The translations under genes and the position numbers were made by a program. This document shows positions 38,905 to 46,624 of a stretch of DNA of 64,000 bases, one piece after another. Position 1 is the first letter of the stretch. The number at the start of each line of letters is the position of its first letter. Under the pieces are notes generated by a model. It was given only the letters and a program-made list of their open reading frames with translations. It ran no database searches and was not told where the DNA came from. This stretch comes from Enterobacteriaceae bacterium B14 (lineage in GTDB: Bacteria; Pseudomonadota; Gammaproteobacteria; Enterobacterales; Enterobacteriaceae), in the NCBI GenBank assembly GCA_000307305.1, contig DF158884.1:123278-187277 (forward strand), in the 5' to 3' direction.

Positions 38905-39154
38905 AGTAAAGAATAGGCTCGGCATGCACGCTCGCCCAGCCATGAAGCTGTTTGAACTGGTACAAGAGTTTGAGTCTGAAGTGATTCTCCGTAATGATAC
39001 GGGAACAGAGGCTGAAGCCAGCAGTGTCATTGCTATGCTTATGCTAAACTCTGAGCAAGGTAAACCAATCGAAGTGGAAGCTACCGGCCCAGATGAAGAA
39101 AAAGCGCTAGCAGCCGTTGTCTCTCTATTCAATTCTGGCTTCGATGAAGAGTAG
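38882..39154 (+). CDS. npr: NPr: HPr-like phosphocarrier of PTS-Ntr
   Basis: 90 aa, E. coli length. HPr fold with phosphorylated H16 in [11 protein letters not shown]. Carries phosphate from EI-Ntr (PtsP) to PtsN. The ATG at 38882 lies inside the rapZ 3' end with GGAAAA upstream; the longer frame into rapZ is rejected by comparison with the family. Confidence 0.97.
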   Translation: MTVKTTVEVKNRLGMHARPAMKLFELVQEFESEVILRNDTGTEAEASSVIAMLMLNSEQGKPIEVEATGPDEEKALAAVVSLFNSGFDEE

Positions 39155-39189
39155 ATTTACAGCGGATAACGACGATAAGTACAGAACAA

Positions 39190-39217
39190 AAAACCGCGAG
39201 AGTCTCGCGGTTTTTTT
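39190..39217 (+). terminator. Intrinsic terminator after npr
   Basis: AAACCGCGA GAGTC TCGCGGTTT followed by TTTTATA: GC-rich stem plus seven T, 36 nt past the npr stop. It ends the long yrbG-to-npr run. Confidence 0.93.
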
Positions 39218-39410
39218 ATATTTTAGCGGCATATAGCCCTATTTTAGGGTACGGCTGAGCAGGGAAAATCGAGAGCTTGCTTACCTAATCAATGCGCTAT
39301 AGAGTGAGCGGTATGACTGAAGGCAAAAGTGATAAGCCAAATCGTGATCTGGTTCTCTTCTTTTGCTTCTTCAAGTCCCTACTATCGATTTAACACAATT
39401 ATTAATTTCC

Positions 39411-39440
39411 AACACCCCGTCCCTACAGGGACGGGGTGTT
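39411..39440 (+). other. Perfect 13-bp hairpin upstream of rnk
   Basis: AACACCCCGTCCC TACA GGGACGGGGTGTT, perfect stem with tetraloop, then GCTTTGTTATTGG. It ends 35 nt before the rnk ATG in the 320-bp npr-rnk gap. It could be a leader attenuator of rnk or the terminator of a short unannotated transcript; the tail has only scattered T. The rest of the gap (39218-39410) shows no gene that I can support. Confidence 0.75.
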
Positions 39441-39475
39441 GCTTTGTTATTGGATACTGATTAATGGAGAGTTCT

Positions 39476-39883
39476 ATGCCAAGGCCTGCAATTATCATTA
39501 ATGAGCTGGATGCAGAACGTTTAGATGCACTACTTGAACAACCTGCATTCGCCGACAGTGACATTGCTAAAGCGCTAACCAGTGAATTGGACAGAGCTGA
39601 TATTGTGTCTCCTCAGGAAATTCCTGCAGATGTTGTAACAATGAACAGTAATGTACGTTTTCGCGATCTGCAAAACGGCGAAGAGTATGTCAGAACACTG
39701 GTCTATCCTGCATCACTAAAAGACAGTACCGCCCAGATTTCGGTTATGGCACCGATTGGTGCAGCACTGCTTGGTTTGCGTGTGGGTAACAGCATCATTT
39801 GGCAACTGCCTAACGGCGAAACCCAAATCGAAGTACTGGAACTGCTATATCAACCAGAAGCTGCTGGTGAATTTCATCGTTAA
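39476..39883 (+). CDS. rnk: Rnk: nucleoside diphosphate kinase regulator, GreA/GreB-like
   Basis: 135 aa (E. coli 136). Short N-terminal helical part ([24 protein letters not shown]) and a C-terminal GreA/GreB-like domain ([32 protein letters not shown]...[13 protein letters not shown]). Binds RNA polymerase but lacks the long coiled coil of GreA. ATG 39476 has GGAGAG 6 nt upstream; an ATG four codons earlier overlaps that site. In E. coli rnk is next to rna, far from npr. Confidence 0.94.
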   Translation: MPRPAIIINELDAERLDALLEQPAFADSDIAKALTSELDRADIVSPQEIPADVVTMNSNVRFRDLQNGEEYVRTLVYPASLKDSTAQISVMAPIGAALLGLRVGNSIIWQLPNGETQIEVLELLYQPEAAGEFHR

Positions 39884-39998
39884 TAGCAGTACGGTATCGA
39901 TTTACTCATCTACAAACTAACGCTATTGCAGGGCAACGCAACTAAATTGCCCTGCAAACTACATATTCTGTCTGTGCTATCACAACGCTACTGCATCT

Positions 39999-40388
39999 TT
40001 ATTTATATTTCTCGTGGTATTCGTCGCGAGTCGCCTTAAAGCCTTCAGCGGCTTTCTTCGCTTCGTCCAACTTACCCGCCTTTGCTAAGGCAGTGGCCCC
40101 ATCAATCTCACTAACCAGCGTATCCAGACCGTGACGAAAATCTTTCATTTTGGCACTATCCGGTGCTTCATTTTCTAGTTTTGAGGGAACATTTTGCTGT
40201 GCTTCTAAAGCCGCGGCTCGCATTACCGCTAATCCTTGATTAAAAGACTCAGCAGTATCTGCTTTTAATACACTGCGGTAATTACGAGCAATAATACTCA
40301 TTTGCTCGTCCACCTCCGTCTCTGCCCAACTTAACGTGCTACCAGCAAGAACGGTCAACCCAATTAAAGCAACACCCCATCTGCGCAT
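39999..40388 (-). CDS. cybC: Cytochrome b562
   Basis: 129 aa. Signal peptide ends SWA near residue 22; the mature part is the four-helix bundle of soluble cytochrome b562, matching E. coli (AVMRAAALEAQQNVPSKLE, APDSAKMKDFRHGLDTLV). Haem ligands fit M30 (mature M7/M8) near the N-terminus and H125 in DEYHEKY near the C-terminus; no CxxCH, so haem is not covalently bound. GGAGAC 7 nt before the ATG. Followed upstream by pmbA as in E. coli. Confidence 0.92.
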   Translation of the reverse strand: MRRWGVALIGLTVLAGSTLSWAETEVDEQMSIIARNYRSVLKADTAESFNQGLAVMRAAALEAQQNVPSKLENEAPDSAKMKDFRHGLDTLVSEIDGATALAKAGKLDEAKKAAEGFKATRDEYHEKYK

Positions 40389-40521
40389 CGTACAGTCTCC
40401 ATAGGTTAGTTTTTTATTTAATCACTATAGAGTCTAATGGATTTTATAAAAGTTAGGCAGCAAAGAATAACAATGAAGACGTTTATCGGATAAAACACAG
40501 TGCGGGATTTATTATTTGATA

Positions 40522-40550
40522 TGTGCTTCGAGGCACTACCCCGAAGCACA
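40522..40550 (-). other. Hairpin after pmbA
   Basis: TGTGCTTCG / CGAAGCACA, perfect 9-bp stem with an 11-nt loop, 11 nt past the pmbA stop. On the minus strand the tail TATCAAATAATAA has few T in a row, so it is at best a weak terminator before cybC. Confidence 0.55.
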
Positions 40551-40560
40551 AAATAGAGGG

Positions 40561-41901
40561 TTATTCGCCAGCAATCTTCATTGATGGCAGCAAGACAGAA
40601 CCACATTGGATATTGCTACGTGTCTCAATATCATCGCCAACCGTGACGATATTTTGCAGCATCTCTTTCAGATTTCCTGCAATAGTGATTTCACTGACAG
40701 GATATTGAATTTCACCATTCTCAACCCAGAAACCCGCAGCACCACGAGAATAATCGCCAGTGACAGTACTCACACCTTGCCCCATTAACTCAGTCACGAC
40801 CAGACCGCGATCCATCTGCTTTAGTAGGCCGGCAAAATCTTTGCCTTGCCCTTCTATACGCCAGTTATGAATGCCGCCCGCATGGCCTGTGCTCTGCATC
40901 CCCATTTTTCGGCCAGAGTAAGAGGTCAGCAGATACGTTTGCAGGATGCCGTCTTTCACAATCTCACGCTCTTGTGTTCTCACGCCTTCGCTGTCGAACG
41001 GGGTTGATGCCAAACCACGCAGCAAGTGAGGTTGCTCTAGAATCGTCAACCAGTCAGGCAGGATTTGCTTACCTAAATGGTCGAGTAAGAAAGAGGATTT
41101 GCGATATAGATTGCCACCGCTAATGGCGGACACCAGATGCCCAAATAGCCCTGTAGCCACCTCTGCGGAAAACAGCACTGGCGCTTGTTGCGTGGCTATC
41201 TTGCGCGGATTGAGGCGTGAAAGCACTCGGCGAGCACACTCATCCCCTACCCACTCGGCGCTTTCCAACTCATTAATATCACGGGCGATAGTGTAAGCGT
41301 AATCACGCTCCATATCCCCGCCATGCTCGGCTATCACACAGCATGACATCGAGTGGCGGCTAGAGCAGTAGCTCTGCAACATACCGTGGCTGTTACCAAA
41401 CACTTTGATGCCGTAATGACTGTTAAAGCTGCCGCCTTCGCTGTTGGTAATCCGCTTATCAATACTGAGTGCTCTCTGCTCCGCAATAGCGGCTTGCTCA
41501 ATCGCCTTCTCTGCGTCTAGCTCCGCTGGGTGAAACAGATCCAAATCAGGTGCATCAAATGCCATTAGCTCCCGATCGCCTGGCCCAGCAAAGGGATCTG
41601 GCGAGGTATAACGGGCGATATCCAATGCAGCCTGCACAGTACGTGCAATCGCATCTGGGCTTAAGTCCGTAGAGGATGCGCTACCTTTACGCTGTTGATG
41701 ATAAACCGTGATACCCAACGCGCCATCGCTGTTAAACTCGACGTTTTCGACTTCGCCAAAGCGAGTACTAACGCTGATCCCTGTCGTTTTGGTCACCGCG
41801 ACTTCCGCCGCATCTGACGCAGCCTTGGCAAGCTCTAATGCCTGAGCAACCGCTTTTTCCAGCGCTTCACGCTGTTGTGCAACTTGAGTGACTACTTTCA
41901 T
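40561..41901 (-). CDS. pmbA: PmbA/TldE: subunit of the TldD/E metalloprotease
   Basis: 446 aa (E. coli 450). TldE lacks the zinc-binding HExxxH of TldD and forms the heterodimer wall of the protease. Recognisable stretches: GKSGHIG-free TldE fold with [32 protein letters not shown] at about 46-77 and the C-terminal [28 protein letters not shown]. TldD/E degrades flexible peptides such as CcdA and matures microcin B17. ATG start; divergent from darP. Its partner tldD is 2.4 kb away, on the same strand. Confidence 0.95.
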   Translation of the reverse strand: MKVVTQVAQQREALEKAVAQALELAKAASDAAEVAVTKTTGISVSTRFGEVENVEFNSDGALGITVYHQQRKGSASSTDLSPDAIARTVQAALDIARYTSPDPFAGPGDRELMAFDAPDLDLFHPAELDAEKAIEQAAIAEQRALSIDKRITNSEGGSFNSHYGIKVFGNSHGMLQSYCSSRHSMSCCVIAEHGGDMERDYAYTIARDINELESAEWVGDECARRVLSRLNPRKIATQQAPVLFSAEVATGLFGHLVSAISGGNLYRKSSFLLDHLGKQILPDWLTILEQPHLLRGLASTPFDSEGVRTQEREIVKDGILQTYLLTSYSGRKMGMQSTGHAGGIHNWRIEGQGKDFAGLLKQMDRGLVVTELMGQGVSTVTGDYSRGAAGFWVENGEIQYPVSEITIAGNLKEMLQNIVTVGDDIETRSNIQCGSVLLPSMKIAGE

Positions 41902-42101
41902 TGTTCTACCATAATTTAATGGGATAATGATTTTCAGCTCGCGGGCGGTGAATCGAGAAGACTCCGCTTCATTGCGGCCAGCTATTGATAAAATGACGAG
42001 TATATTTACTCATAGCTTTGAGTCTAACAGAGATCCGTGCATAATTTCGCTCAAAGCAGACAACCCTAATAGGATTATCCCCTTTTTTGCGGGAGAACAA
42101 T

Positions 42102-42650
42102 ATGAATAACAATCAAGACGATTGGCTCGACGAGTCCCCAGACAATATTGAAGAAGAAGACGATGAGATAATTTGGGTCAGCAAAAGCGAGATTAAACGC
42201 GATGCTATAGAGCTCAAAGATCTGGGTGTCGAACTCGTTGAACTGAGCGGTAGCCTACTGGATCGTATTCCTCTCGATGAGGATCTGCGTGCCGCCATTG
42301 ACCTTGCACAACGCATTAAGAAAGAGGGCCGTCGCCGTCAGTTGCAGCTTGTTGCTAAGCTTCTGCGCCAGCGCGATCCCGAACCTATCCGTGTTGCACT
42401 GGATAAAATCAAGAACCGCCACAATCAGCAAGTGGCTTTATTCCACAAGCTTGAGGTTCTGCGCGATCGTCTAATGGTAGAGGGTGATGATGCGGTATCT
42501 GCCGTATTAGAGTTATACCCACACACAGATAGACAACAACTGCGCTCACTGATTCGCTCAGCGCAGAAAGAGAAAGCGGGAAATAAACCACCAAAAGCGA
42601 ACCGGCTCCTGTTTCAATACCTAAGAGAGTTATCCGAGAACAACAGCTAG
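42102..42650 (+). CDS. darP: DarP (YjgA): 50S ribosome-associated assembly protein
   Basis: 182 aa (E. coli 183). Acidic N-terminus [19 protein letters not shown], then a helical body ([30 protein letters not shown]) and C-terminal [17 protein letters not shown]. Binds late 50S particles during assembly. GGGAGA lies 6-8 nt before the ATG; a TTG five codons earlier is rejected. Divergent from pmbA, as in E. coli. Confidence 0.96.
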   Translation: MNNNQDDWLDESPDNIEEEDDEIIWVSKSEIKRDAIELKDLGVELVELSGSLLDRIPLDEDLRAAIDLAQRIKKEGRRRQLQLVAKLLRQRDPEPIRVALDKIKNRHNQQVALFHKLEVLRDRLMVEGDDAVSAVLELYPHTDRQQLRSLIRSAQKEKAGNKPPKANRLLFQYLRELSENNS

Positions 42651-42696
42651 GTTACTCACTACGGCTATCGGTATCACTGATACCGATAGCGCTATC

Positions 42697-42975
42697 TTAA
42701 TGCGAAGATGCCACCATATTAAACCGTAACTCCCCTTCTAGTTCCTCTTCAGCCTCTTCAAACAGCAGTACTAATGCACCAAACCGCCGCTTTTTACTTT
42801 CGGTAAAGTGGGTAAAGGTTATCTCAACGGGCAGTGCTATTTCACCTGTAACCACATCCCATAGGGCATCTAGGTTCTCGCCAAACTCTTCTCCCAAGGA
42901 AAAACGCTTAGCAAAAATAGGGTAAAACTCGGAGAAATCGCGAATATGGCTAAAATCGAATATCACCTTTTCCAT
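42697..42975 (-). CDS. Barstar-family ribonuclease inhibitor
   Basis: 92 aa barstar-fold protein similar to E. coli YhcO (90 aa): GENLDALWDVVTGEIALPVEITF matches the barstar core (the aspartates there plug the barnase active site in the known complex), then RRFGALVLLFEEAEEELEGELRF. It begins 3 nt after the stop of the barnase-like gene on the same strand, so the pair is co-translated. As inhibitor it would block any RNase that stays in the cytoplasm. Confidence 0.93.
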   Translation of the reverse strand: MEKVIFDFSHIRDFSEFYPIFAKRFSLGEEFGENLDALWDVVTGEIALPVEITFTHFTESKKRRFGALVLLFEEAEEELEGELRFNMVASSH

Positions 42976-42978
42976 TCA

Positions 42979-43461
42979 TCACTCCACCTTGCTGACGTTT
43001 TTATAATGATCGCGTGTGATGTAGATCAGACCATCGTTGGAATACAGCAGCCGCTGTGCGCCTCGGTGCCCACAGCGATAGTTAATATCGGCCTCATGCC
43101 ATACTCGCCCATTTTGTTCAGGCAAATTTCCTTCCCGATTTGAGAAACGGTCACCACCAATCGCTTTGCCGGGGAGCGCATGGCACAAATTACCATCCCG
43201 AGCATCCCACCCCATCTGTCTAGCCTGTTTTTTTGTGATGTAATAGCTAGGCAAACGCTTATTCTGCTGCAAATAACTGACGACCCGCTGCTGTTGGGTT
43301 AAGGCGGTAATATCTAATGATGAAGCAGACGTAGGCTCGGTTACCGATGCAGTGGATGATGATGGCAGCTGAACCGCGCTCTTCTCATCTCTATTGTTCA
43401 ACCATAAAATAATAAGTAGCACCAACACACTTACTATGGCCGCCATTCTCGACTTACGCAT
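42979..43461 (-). CDS. Barnase-like ribonuclease with N-terminal membrane/signal segment
   Basis: 160 aa: basic N-terminus, hydrophobic segment (MAAIVSVLVLLIILWL), a Ser/Thr-rich linker and an RNase domain of about 105 residues very like Bacillus barnase (LPSYYITKKQA, GGDRFSNREGNLP, GRVWHEADINY, YITRDHYK). All barnase catalytic residues have counterparts; numbered from the ATG two codons upstream they are K79, R111, E125 (general base), R135, R139 and H154 (general acid). Two cysteines (95 and 132) could form a disulfide, fitting a periplasmic or secreted enzyme. ATG 43461 has AGGA at proper spacing; the ATG at 43467 overlaps it. Confidence 0.92.
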   Translation of the reverse strand: MRKSRMAAIVSVLVLLIILWLNNRDEKSAVQLPSSSTASVTEPTSASSLDITALTQQQRVVSYLQQNKRLPSYYITKKQARQMGWDARDGNLCHALPGKAIGGDRFSNREGNLPEQNGRVWHEADINYRCGHRGAQRLLYSNDGLIYITRDHYKNVSKVE

Positions 43462-43833
43462 AATCATCCTATTACAGACTAAAAATCACATTATCAGGCT
43501 ATCTAGTTAAGCCATTAGACAATAATCCTGTCGTTAGCCTCACAATTTTAGCGTAAATCACCCGCTATTGATTCACTAATTGTTGCACTCATCACCGCTA
43601 TAGAATGTATTTTGTTATCAACCAAATAATACATTAATGACTCTACTTATTTATAAATAAAAACGATTATAAATATCGCAAGTTAAGTGCCATAATCGCT
43701 ACTTATCAGTTAAATCAGAATCACTACGCATTAAAATAATGCTGTTTTTCTAATGAATTAATGGCAAGCCGATAAAATGCTATCCCAGAATAATTGAAGG
43801 GTATGCAAGCGCGTTTATCAAGGATGATGAAAT
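43462..43833. other. AT-rich divergent intergenic region
   Basis: About 370 bp, strongly AT-rich between 43590 and 43760. It must carry promoters for the barnase pair (minus) and the orphan gene (plus); several TATAAA-like hexamers occur and none can be singled out. A small inverted repeat GCATTAAAATAATGC lies near 43728-43742. Confidence 0.5.
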
Positions 43834-44205
43834 ATGTGGTTGGATAAAAAAAGCTTCAAATCCCCCTTCGACAGCGACATTATCGAACAAGCTCATGAAA
43901 TGGTACAGAACCAGAATAGTGAAGCGGTACTGCTTTGGAAAAGTGGCAAACGCATTGTCAGTAAGAAACAAGCAACCAGTGCAGAGATAAAAGTTGGTGA
44001 TTGGACCGTGCTTCAGTTTGGTCAACATTCAGGCTGGGTGAGTTTCGCGCCATCAAACCCTCTATTTGCATCCAATAACACCCCATCAATGTTGAATGCC
44101 ATTATTCAGGCGCTAGATTTACATCCCCAAGAGAGAAACCTTGGCTGGGGAATTCTCTTTTGTTTGCTGTTCTGCTCACTCGTGGCTTTGTGGCTGATTC
44201 ACTAA
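43834..44205 (+). CDS. Hypothetical tail-anchored protein
   Basis: 123 aa, family not recognised. Residues 1-100 are soluble and hydrophilic, with WTVLQFGQHSGWVSFAPSNPLF near 57-78 suggesting a small beta-rich domain; residues about 104-121 (GILFCLLFCSLVALWLI) form one hydrophobic helix at the very C-terminus, so it should be a tail-anchored inner-membrane protein with the domain in the cytoplasm. AAGGA lies 9 nt before the ATG. It faces tldD, with a shared terminator between. The opposite-strand frame here lacks such signals. No function is proposed. Confidence 0.65.
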   Translation: MWLDKKSFKSPFDSDIIEQAHEMVQNQNSEAVLLWKSGKRIVSKKQATSAEIKVGDWTVLQFGQHSGWVSFAPSNPLFASNNTPSMLNAIIQALDLHPQERNLGWGILFCLLFCSLVALWLIH

Positions 44206-44249
44206 ATCGCCCAATAACCAGAGAACCTACGAAAGAACACTGCGATAAA

Positions 44250-44279
44250 CCCAGCCACTGAGATAAGTAAGTGGCTGGG
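44250..44279. terminator. Hairpin between orphan gene and tldD
   Basis: CCCAGCCACT (44250-44259) / AGTGGCTGGG (44270-44279), perfect 10-bp stem with a 10-nt loop between convergent genes. On the tldD strand it is followed by TTTATCGC, on the other by ATGAGTAC, so it serves tldD best. Confidence 0.65.
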
Positions 44280-44323
44280 ATGAGTACGGAAAATACACAC
44301 TTAACAATAACAGCAAAAAACCG

Positions 44324-45769
44324 TTAAGCCGTCCCGCCTACCGTCAACATATCCAGTTTCAGCGTTGGCTGCCCAACACCTACAGGCAAGCTTTGCCCCT
44401 CTTTACCACATACGCCAACCCCTTGATCCAGCGCGAGATCGTTACCCACCATCGAGATCTGCTGCATCGCTTCAATACCTGAACCGATGAGAGTCGCCCC
44501 TTTAACCGGAGTGGTAATCTTACCCTTCTCGATCAAATAAGCTTCAGACGTGGAGAAAACGAACTTACCAGAGGTGATATCTACCTGACCACCGCCGAAA
44601 TTCGGCGCATACAGCCCGTATTCAACGCTGCTAATGATCTCTTCTGGCGTAGATTTACCCGCCAGCAGATAGGTATTTGTCATACGAGGCATCGGCAGGT
44701 GAGCATAAGATTCACGGCGACCATTACCCGTCGGTGCAACACCCATCAAGCGAGCATTCAGCTTATCCTGCATATAACCTTTGAGGATACCGTTCTCAAT
44801 CAGCACGTTGTATTGCCCTGGCACACCTTCATCATCGATAGCAAGAGAGCCACGGCGCCCTTGCATCGTGCCATCGTCAATAACTGTGCAAAGCTCCGAT
44901 GCGACCTTCTGCCCCATCTGCCCACTGAATACGGAAGATCCTTTACGGTTAAAATCACCTTCTAAACCGTGGCCTACCGCCTCATGTAGCAACACACCCG
45001 GCCAGCCTGCGCCAAGTACGACTGGCATCGCACCCGCAGGGGCAGCTACCGCAGAAAGGTTTACTAACGCCATGCGTACCGCGTCTTTAGCATAACGGTC
45101 GGCTCTCACTTCACCATCGACCACCTCTAAGAAATAGTCATAGCCAAAACGACCACCACCGCCGCTACCGCCACGCTCACGCTTACCATCTTGCTCAACC
45201 AACACACTGACAGAAAGACGAATCAACGGGCGCACATCGGCAGCTAGCGTGCCATCAGTTGCAGCGACTAAAACCTGCTCATAAACACCCGTAATACTGG
45301 CACTCACTTCCTGAACACGCTTGTCTTCGCCACGAGCGACTTTATCAACACGATGCAAAAGCGCGATCTTATCTTCACGCGTCATACTCCCGAGAGGATC
45401 TAACAGCGGATAAAGCGGCCGATAAGTCACTTCACCGAGTGTATGCGCTTTACCATTTCCTAGCTCACTGACGATACTGCGAGCTGCATTTGCACTCTGG
45501 TTTAGCGCATTGAGCGTGATTTGGTCTGCGTAAGCGAAACCTGTTTTTTCTCCGCTCACCGCGCGAACCCCTACACCCTGATCGATGTTGTAGGAGCCAT
45601 CCTTAATAATGCCATCTTCAATAACCCAAGCTTCGTGATAGCTGGATTGAAAATAGAGATCGGCATAATCGAGGCGGCGCTCGTTCATCTGCCCCAGTAC
45701 ATTGAATAGGTCTTGATGACTCAATTTATTAGCAGCAAGTAACCGCTCACTGACAAATGCCAAGCTCAT
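44324..45769 (-). CDS. tldD: TldD: catalytic subunit of TldD/E metalloprotease
   Basis: 481 aa, E. coli length. Zinc-site motif HEAVGH at 262-267 (HExxxH), preceded by [12 protein letters not shown], and C-terminal [33 protein letters not shown] with the third metal ligand cysteine. Active only as TldD-TldE heterodimer; TldE is pmbA in this window. ATG 45769 has GAAG 6 nt upstream; a GTG four codons earlier would overlap the nitrilase stop. Lies 1 nt after the nitrilase gene in a yhdP-nitrilase-tldD operon. Confidence 0.96.
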   Translation of the reverse strand: MSLAFVSERLLAANKLSHQDLFNVLGQMNERRLDYADLYFQSSYHEAWVIEDGIIKDGSYNIDQGVGVRAVSGEKTGFAYADQITLNALNQSANAARSIVSELGNGKAHTLGEVTYRPLYPLLDPLGSMTREDKIALLHRVDKVARGEDKRVQEVSASITGVYEQVLVAATDGTLAADVRPLIRLSVSVLVEQDGKRERGGSGGGGRFGYDYFLEVVDGEVRADRYAKDAVRMALVNLSAVAAPAGAMPVVLGAGWPGVLLHEAVGHGLEGDFNRKGSSVFSGQMGQKVASELCTVIDDGTMQGRRGSLAIDDEGVPGQYNVLIENGILKGYMQDKLNARLMGVAPTGNGRRESYAHLPMPRMTNTYLLAGKSTPEEIISSVEYGLYAPNFGGGQVDITSGKFVFSTSEAYLIEKGKITTPVKGATLIGSGIEAMQQISMVGNDLALDQGVGVCGKEGQSLPVGVGQPTLKLDMLTVGGTA

Positions 45770-45770
45770 A

Positions 45771-46622
45771 TTATTCTTCACTCTTGATAGAAGGATTCAC
45801 CAGCATTGGCTGGAACCGGTTGTGCTGCATCACGGGCATTTTCTCGCGCATACTTTGTAGCCCAGAGAGATCGACCTGTACAGATAAAGCAGAAACCGCA
45901 TCAGGGTTTTTCGCTAAAATATTCCCCCACGCATCAACTGCCATCGTATGGCCCCATGTCCGTCGAGTGGCGTCATGCCGGCCAACTTGTGCAGGCGCTA
46001 ACAGAAAGCACTGATTCTCTATTGCTCGCGCTCTCAGCAAAATTTCCCAGTGCGCTAACCCTGTATGACGGGTAAAAGCCGCTGGCAGTGAGATGAGTTC
46101 TGCACCCTTTGCTCTTAGCGCCTGAAACAGGCCAGGAAAACGCAGATCGTAGCAGATAGTCATCCCTAGTTTACCGACAGGCGTGTCTGCGACGACAACA
46201 TGCTGCCCGTGCTGATAAGTATCAGACTCAAGGTAGTGACCGTGACTATCAGGAATATCTACATCGAATAAGTGTAGTTTGTCATAGCGAGCTTGTAATT
46301 CGCCTTGGTCATCAAATAACACACTGCTGGACGTAATACGGCCTTCCATATCCTGACTCAGCATCGGCAGTGAACCCACTAATAGCCAAACGCCATAACG
46401 TCGAGCAAGCTCGCGAATACCTTCTTGTAGCGGGCCGTCGTTGTGTTTCTCTGCATACTTACGATAAGTTGCGGAATCAGCAAATAACAGCGCATTCTCT
46501 GGTGTCATCACTAATTTGACACCCGGCTTCAACTGTTTGATTTGTTGCTCTATCTGGGCCAAATTATCCCTGACATGCTCCCCACTACACAGTTGTAATA
46601 ATGCAACATTGGCATTTTTCAT
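45771..46622 (-). CDS. Nit1-like carbon-nitrogen hydrolase
   Basis: 283 aa nitrilase-superfamily amidase with the catalytic triad E42 (TPENAL), K115 ([11 protein letters not shown]) and C157 (ICYDLRFP). The sequence around the lysine and cysteine is of the Nit1/deaminated-glutathione amidase type, which repairs a side product of transaminases; substrate here is inferred. ATG directly after the yhdP stop (2-nt gap) and 1 nt before tldD, so it is translated as part of that operon. E. coli has yhdP and tldD adjacent without it. Confidence 0.9.
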   Translation of the reverse strand: MKNANVALLQLCSGEHVRDNLAQIEQQIKQLKPGVKLVMTPENALLFADSATYRKYAEKHNDGPLQEGIRELARRYGVWLLVGSLPMLSQDMEGRITSSSVLFDDQGELQARYDKLHLFDVDIPDSHGHYLESDTYQHGQHVVVADTPVGKLGMTICYDLRFPGLFQALRAKGAELISLPAAFTRHTGLAHWEILLRARAIENQCFLLAPAQVGRHDATRRTWGHTMAVDAWGNILAKNPDAVSALSVQVDLSGLQSMREKMPVMQHNRFQPMLVNPSIKSEE

Positions 46623-46624
46623 GG

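Noticed and set aside
43780..44028. 82-codon frame opposite the orphan gene
   Set aside because: No ribosome-binding site; the plus-strand frame is longer and has both a ribosome-binding site and a coherent membrane anchor.
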